Assembly (NCBI GenBank): GCA_016705475.1
Contig: JADIYD010000013.1
Coordinates: 112,001 to 176,000, forward strand
Direction of reading: 5' to 3'
Source: Betaproteobacteria bacterium
Lineage (GTDB): Bacteria > Pseudomonadota > Gammaproteobacteria > Burkholderiales > Rhodocyclaceae
Length of the DNA stretch: 64,000 bases
Shown here: positions 63,968 to 64,000 of the stretch, piece by piece
How the letters are laid out: each line of letters begins with the position of its first letter
Numbering within the stretch: position 1 is the first letter of the stretch
Notes under the pieces: generated by a model
What the model was told of the DNA's origin: nothing
What the model saw: only the letters and a program-made list of their open reading frames with translations
Database searches by the model: none
Translations under genes and position numbers: made by a program

Positions 63968-64000
63968 ATGCCAAACGTTCGTGTCAAGGAAAATGAGCCG
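63968..64000 (+). CDS. rpsU: 30S ribosomal protein S21, N-terminal end (runs off the window)
   Basis: The last 33 bases encode MPNVRVKENEP, matching the start of bacterial S21. GGAAGGGGGTG lies just upstream as a strong ribosome-binding site. S21 helps initiation on the 30S subunit. The remaining codons are beyond the window; the call rests on 11 residues plus the tsaD-rpsU gene order. Confidence 0.88.
   Translation, partial: MPNVRVKENEP

Overview
The window is a GC-rich, densely packed chromosomal segment from a betaproteobacterium, most like the Rhodocyclales (Dechloromonas/Azonexus-type). This placement is an inference from gene content and protein resemblance, not from a search. I see no rRNA, tRNA, CRISPR array, insertion sequence or prophage. 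Almost all genes are chromosomal housekeeping or signalling genes, often joined by 4-bp ATGA overlaps.

Layout. 1-6318: glycogen/polyglucose block (3' part of a GH57 amylase or glucanotransferase, glgP, pgi, glgA), followed by folA. 6864-11688: minus-strand genes for an Orn/Lys/Arg decarboxylase, dcd, the Fe-S carrier apbC and an OmpR-type regulator. 11887-13977: metG, followed by an AT-rich gap with several DnaA-box-like sites. 14391-17062: small membrane protein, ribbon-helix-helix regulator, divergent SulP anion transporter with a clear promoter, and a PhnA-like zinc-ribbon protein. 17125-26086: five-gene minus-strand operon with DabA (DUF2309, zinc ligands intact), a NuoL/DabB-like subunit and three NuoM-like subunits. 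26286-29216: ahpC, an HTH-receiver fusion and a soluble chemoreceptor. 29297-33975: wbuC-like cupin, dnaE, mgtC-like gene. 34278-39920: enoyl-CoA hydratase, sialidase-like exported protein with a membrane partner, tandem-receiver regulator, flavodoxin-family and pirin genes with a divergent LysR regulator. 39932-48331: hybrid CHASE-PAS kinase, then a qor/TAXI-receptor/ParA operon and uvrD. 48561-55032: small conserved protein, leuS, lptE, holA, a Cys-rich protein, proA. 55101-63829: gcdH, ogt, a frameshifted xerD, ybaK-like deacylase, folB, plsY, a 30-codon ORF ahead of katG, tpx, tsaD. The first codons of rpsU close the window.

Most interesting. (1) The 17125-26086 operon looks like an enlarged DAB inorganic-carbon uptake complex. 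Two NuoM-like subunits keep the full set of proton-channel charges, while the middle one has lost two of them. A SulP transporter with its own regulator lies beside it. (2) A dispersed ~35-bp repeat built around a GGTYGACCG core occurs about 14 times, both between genes and inside reading frames (folA, leuS, dabA, the GH57 gene). (3) xerD is interrupted by a one-base shift. (4) There are several perfect operator-like palindromes, a LysR-type site, and a well-initiated 30-codon ORF in front of katG.
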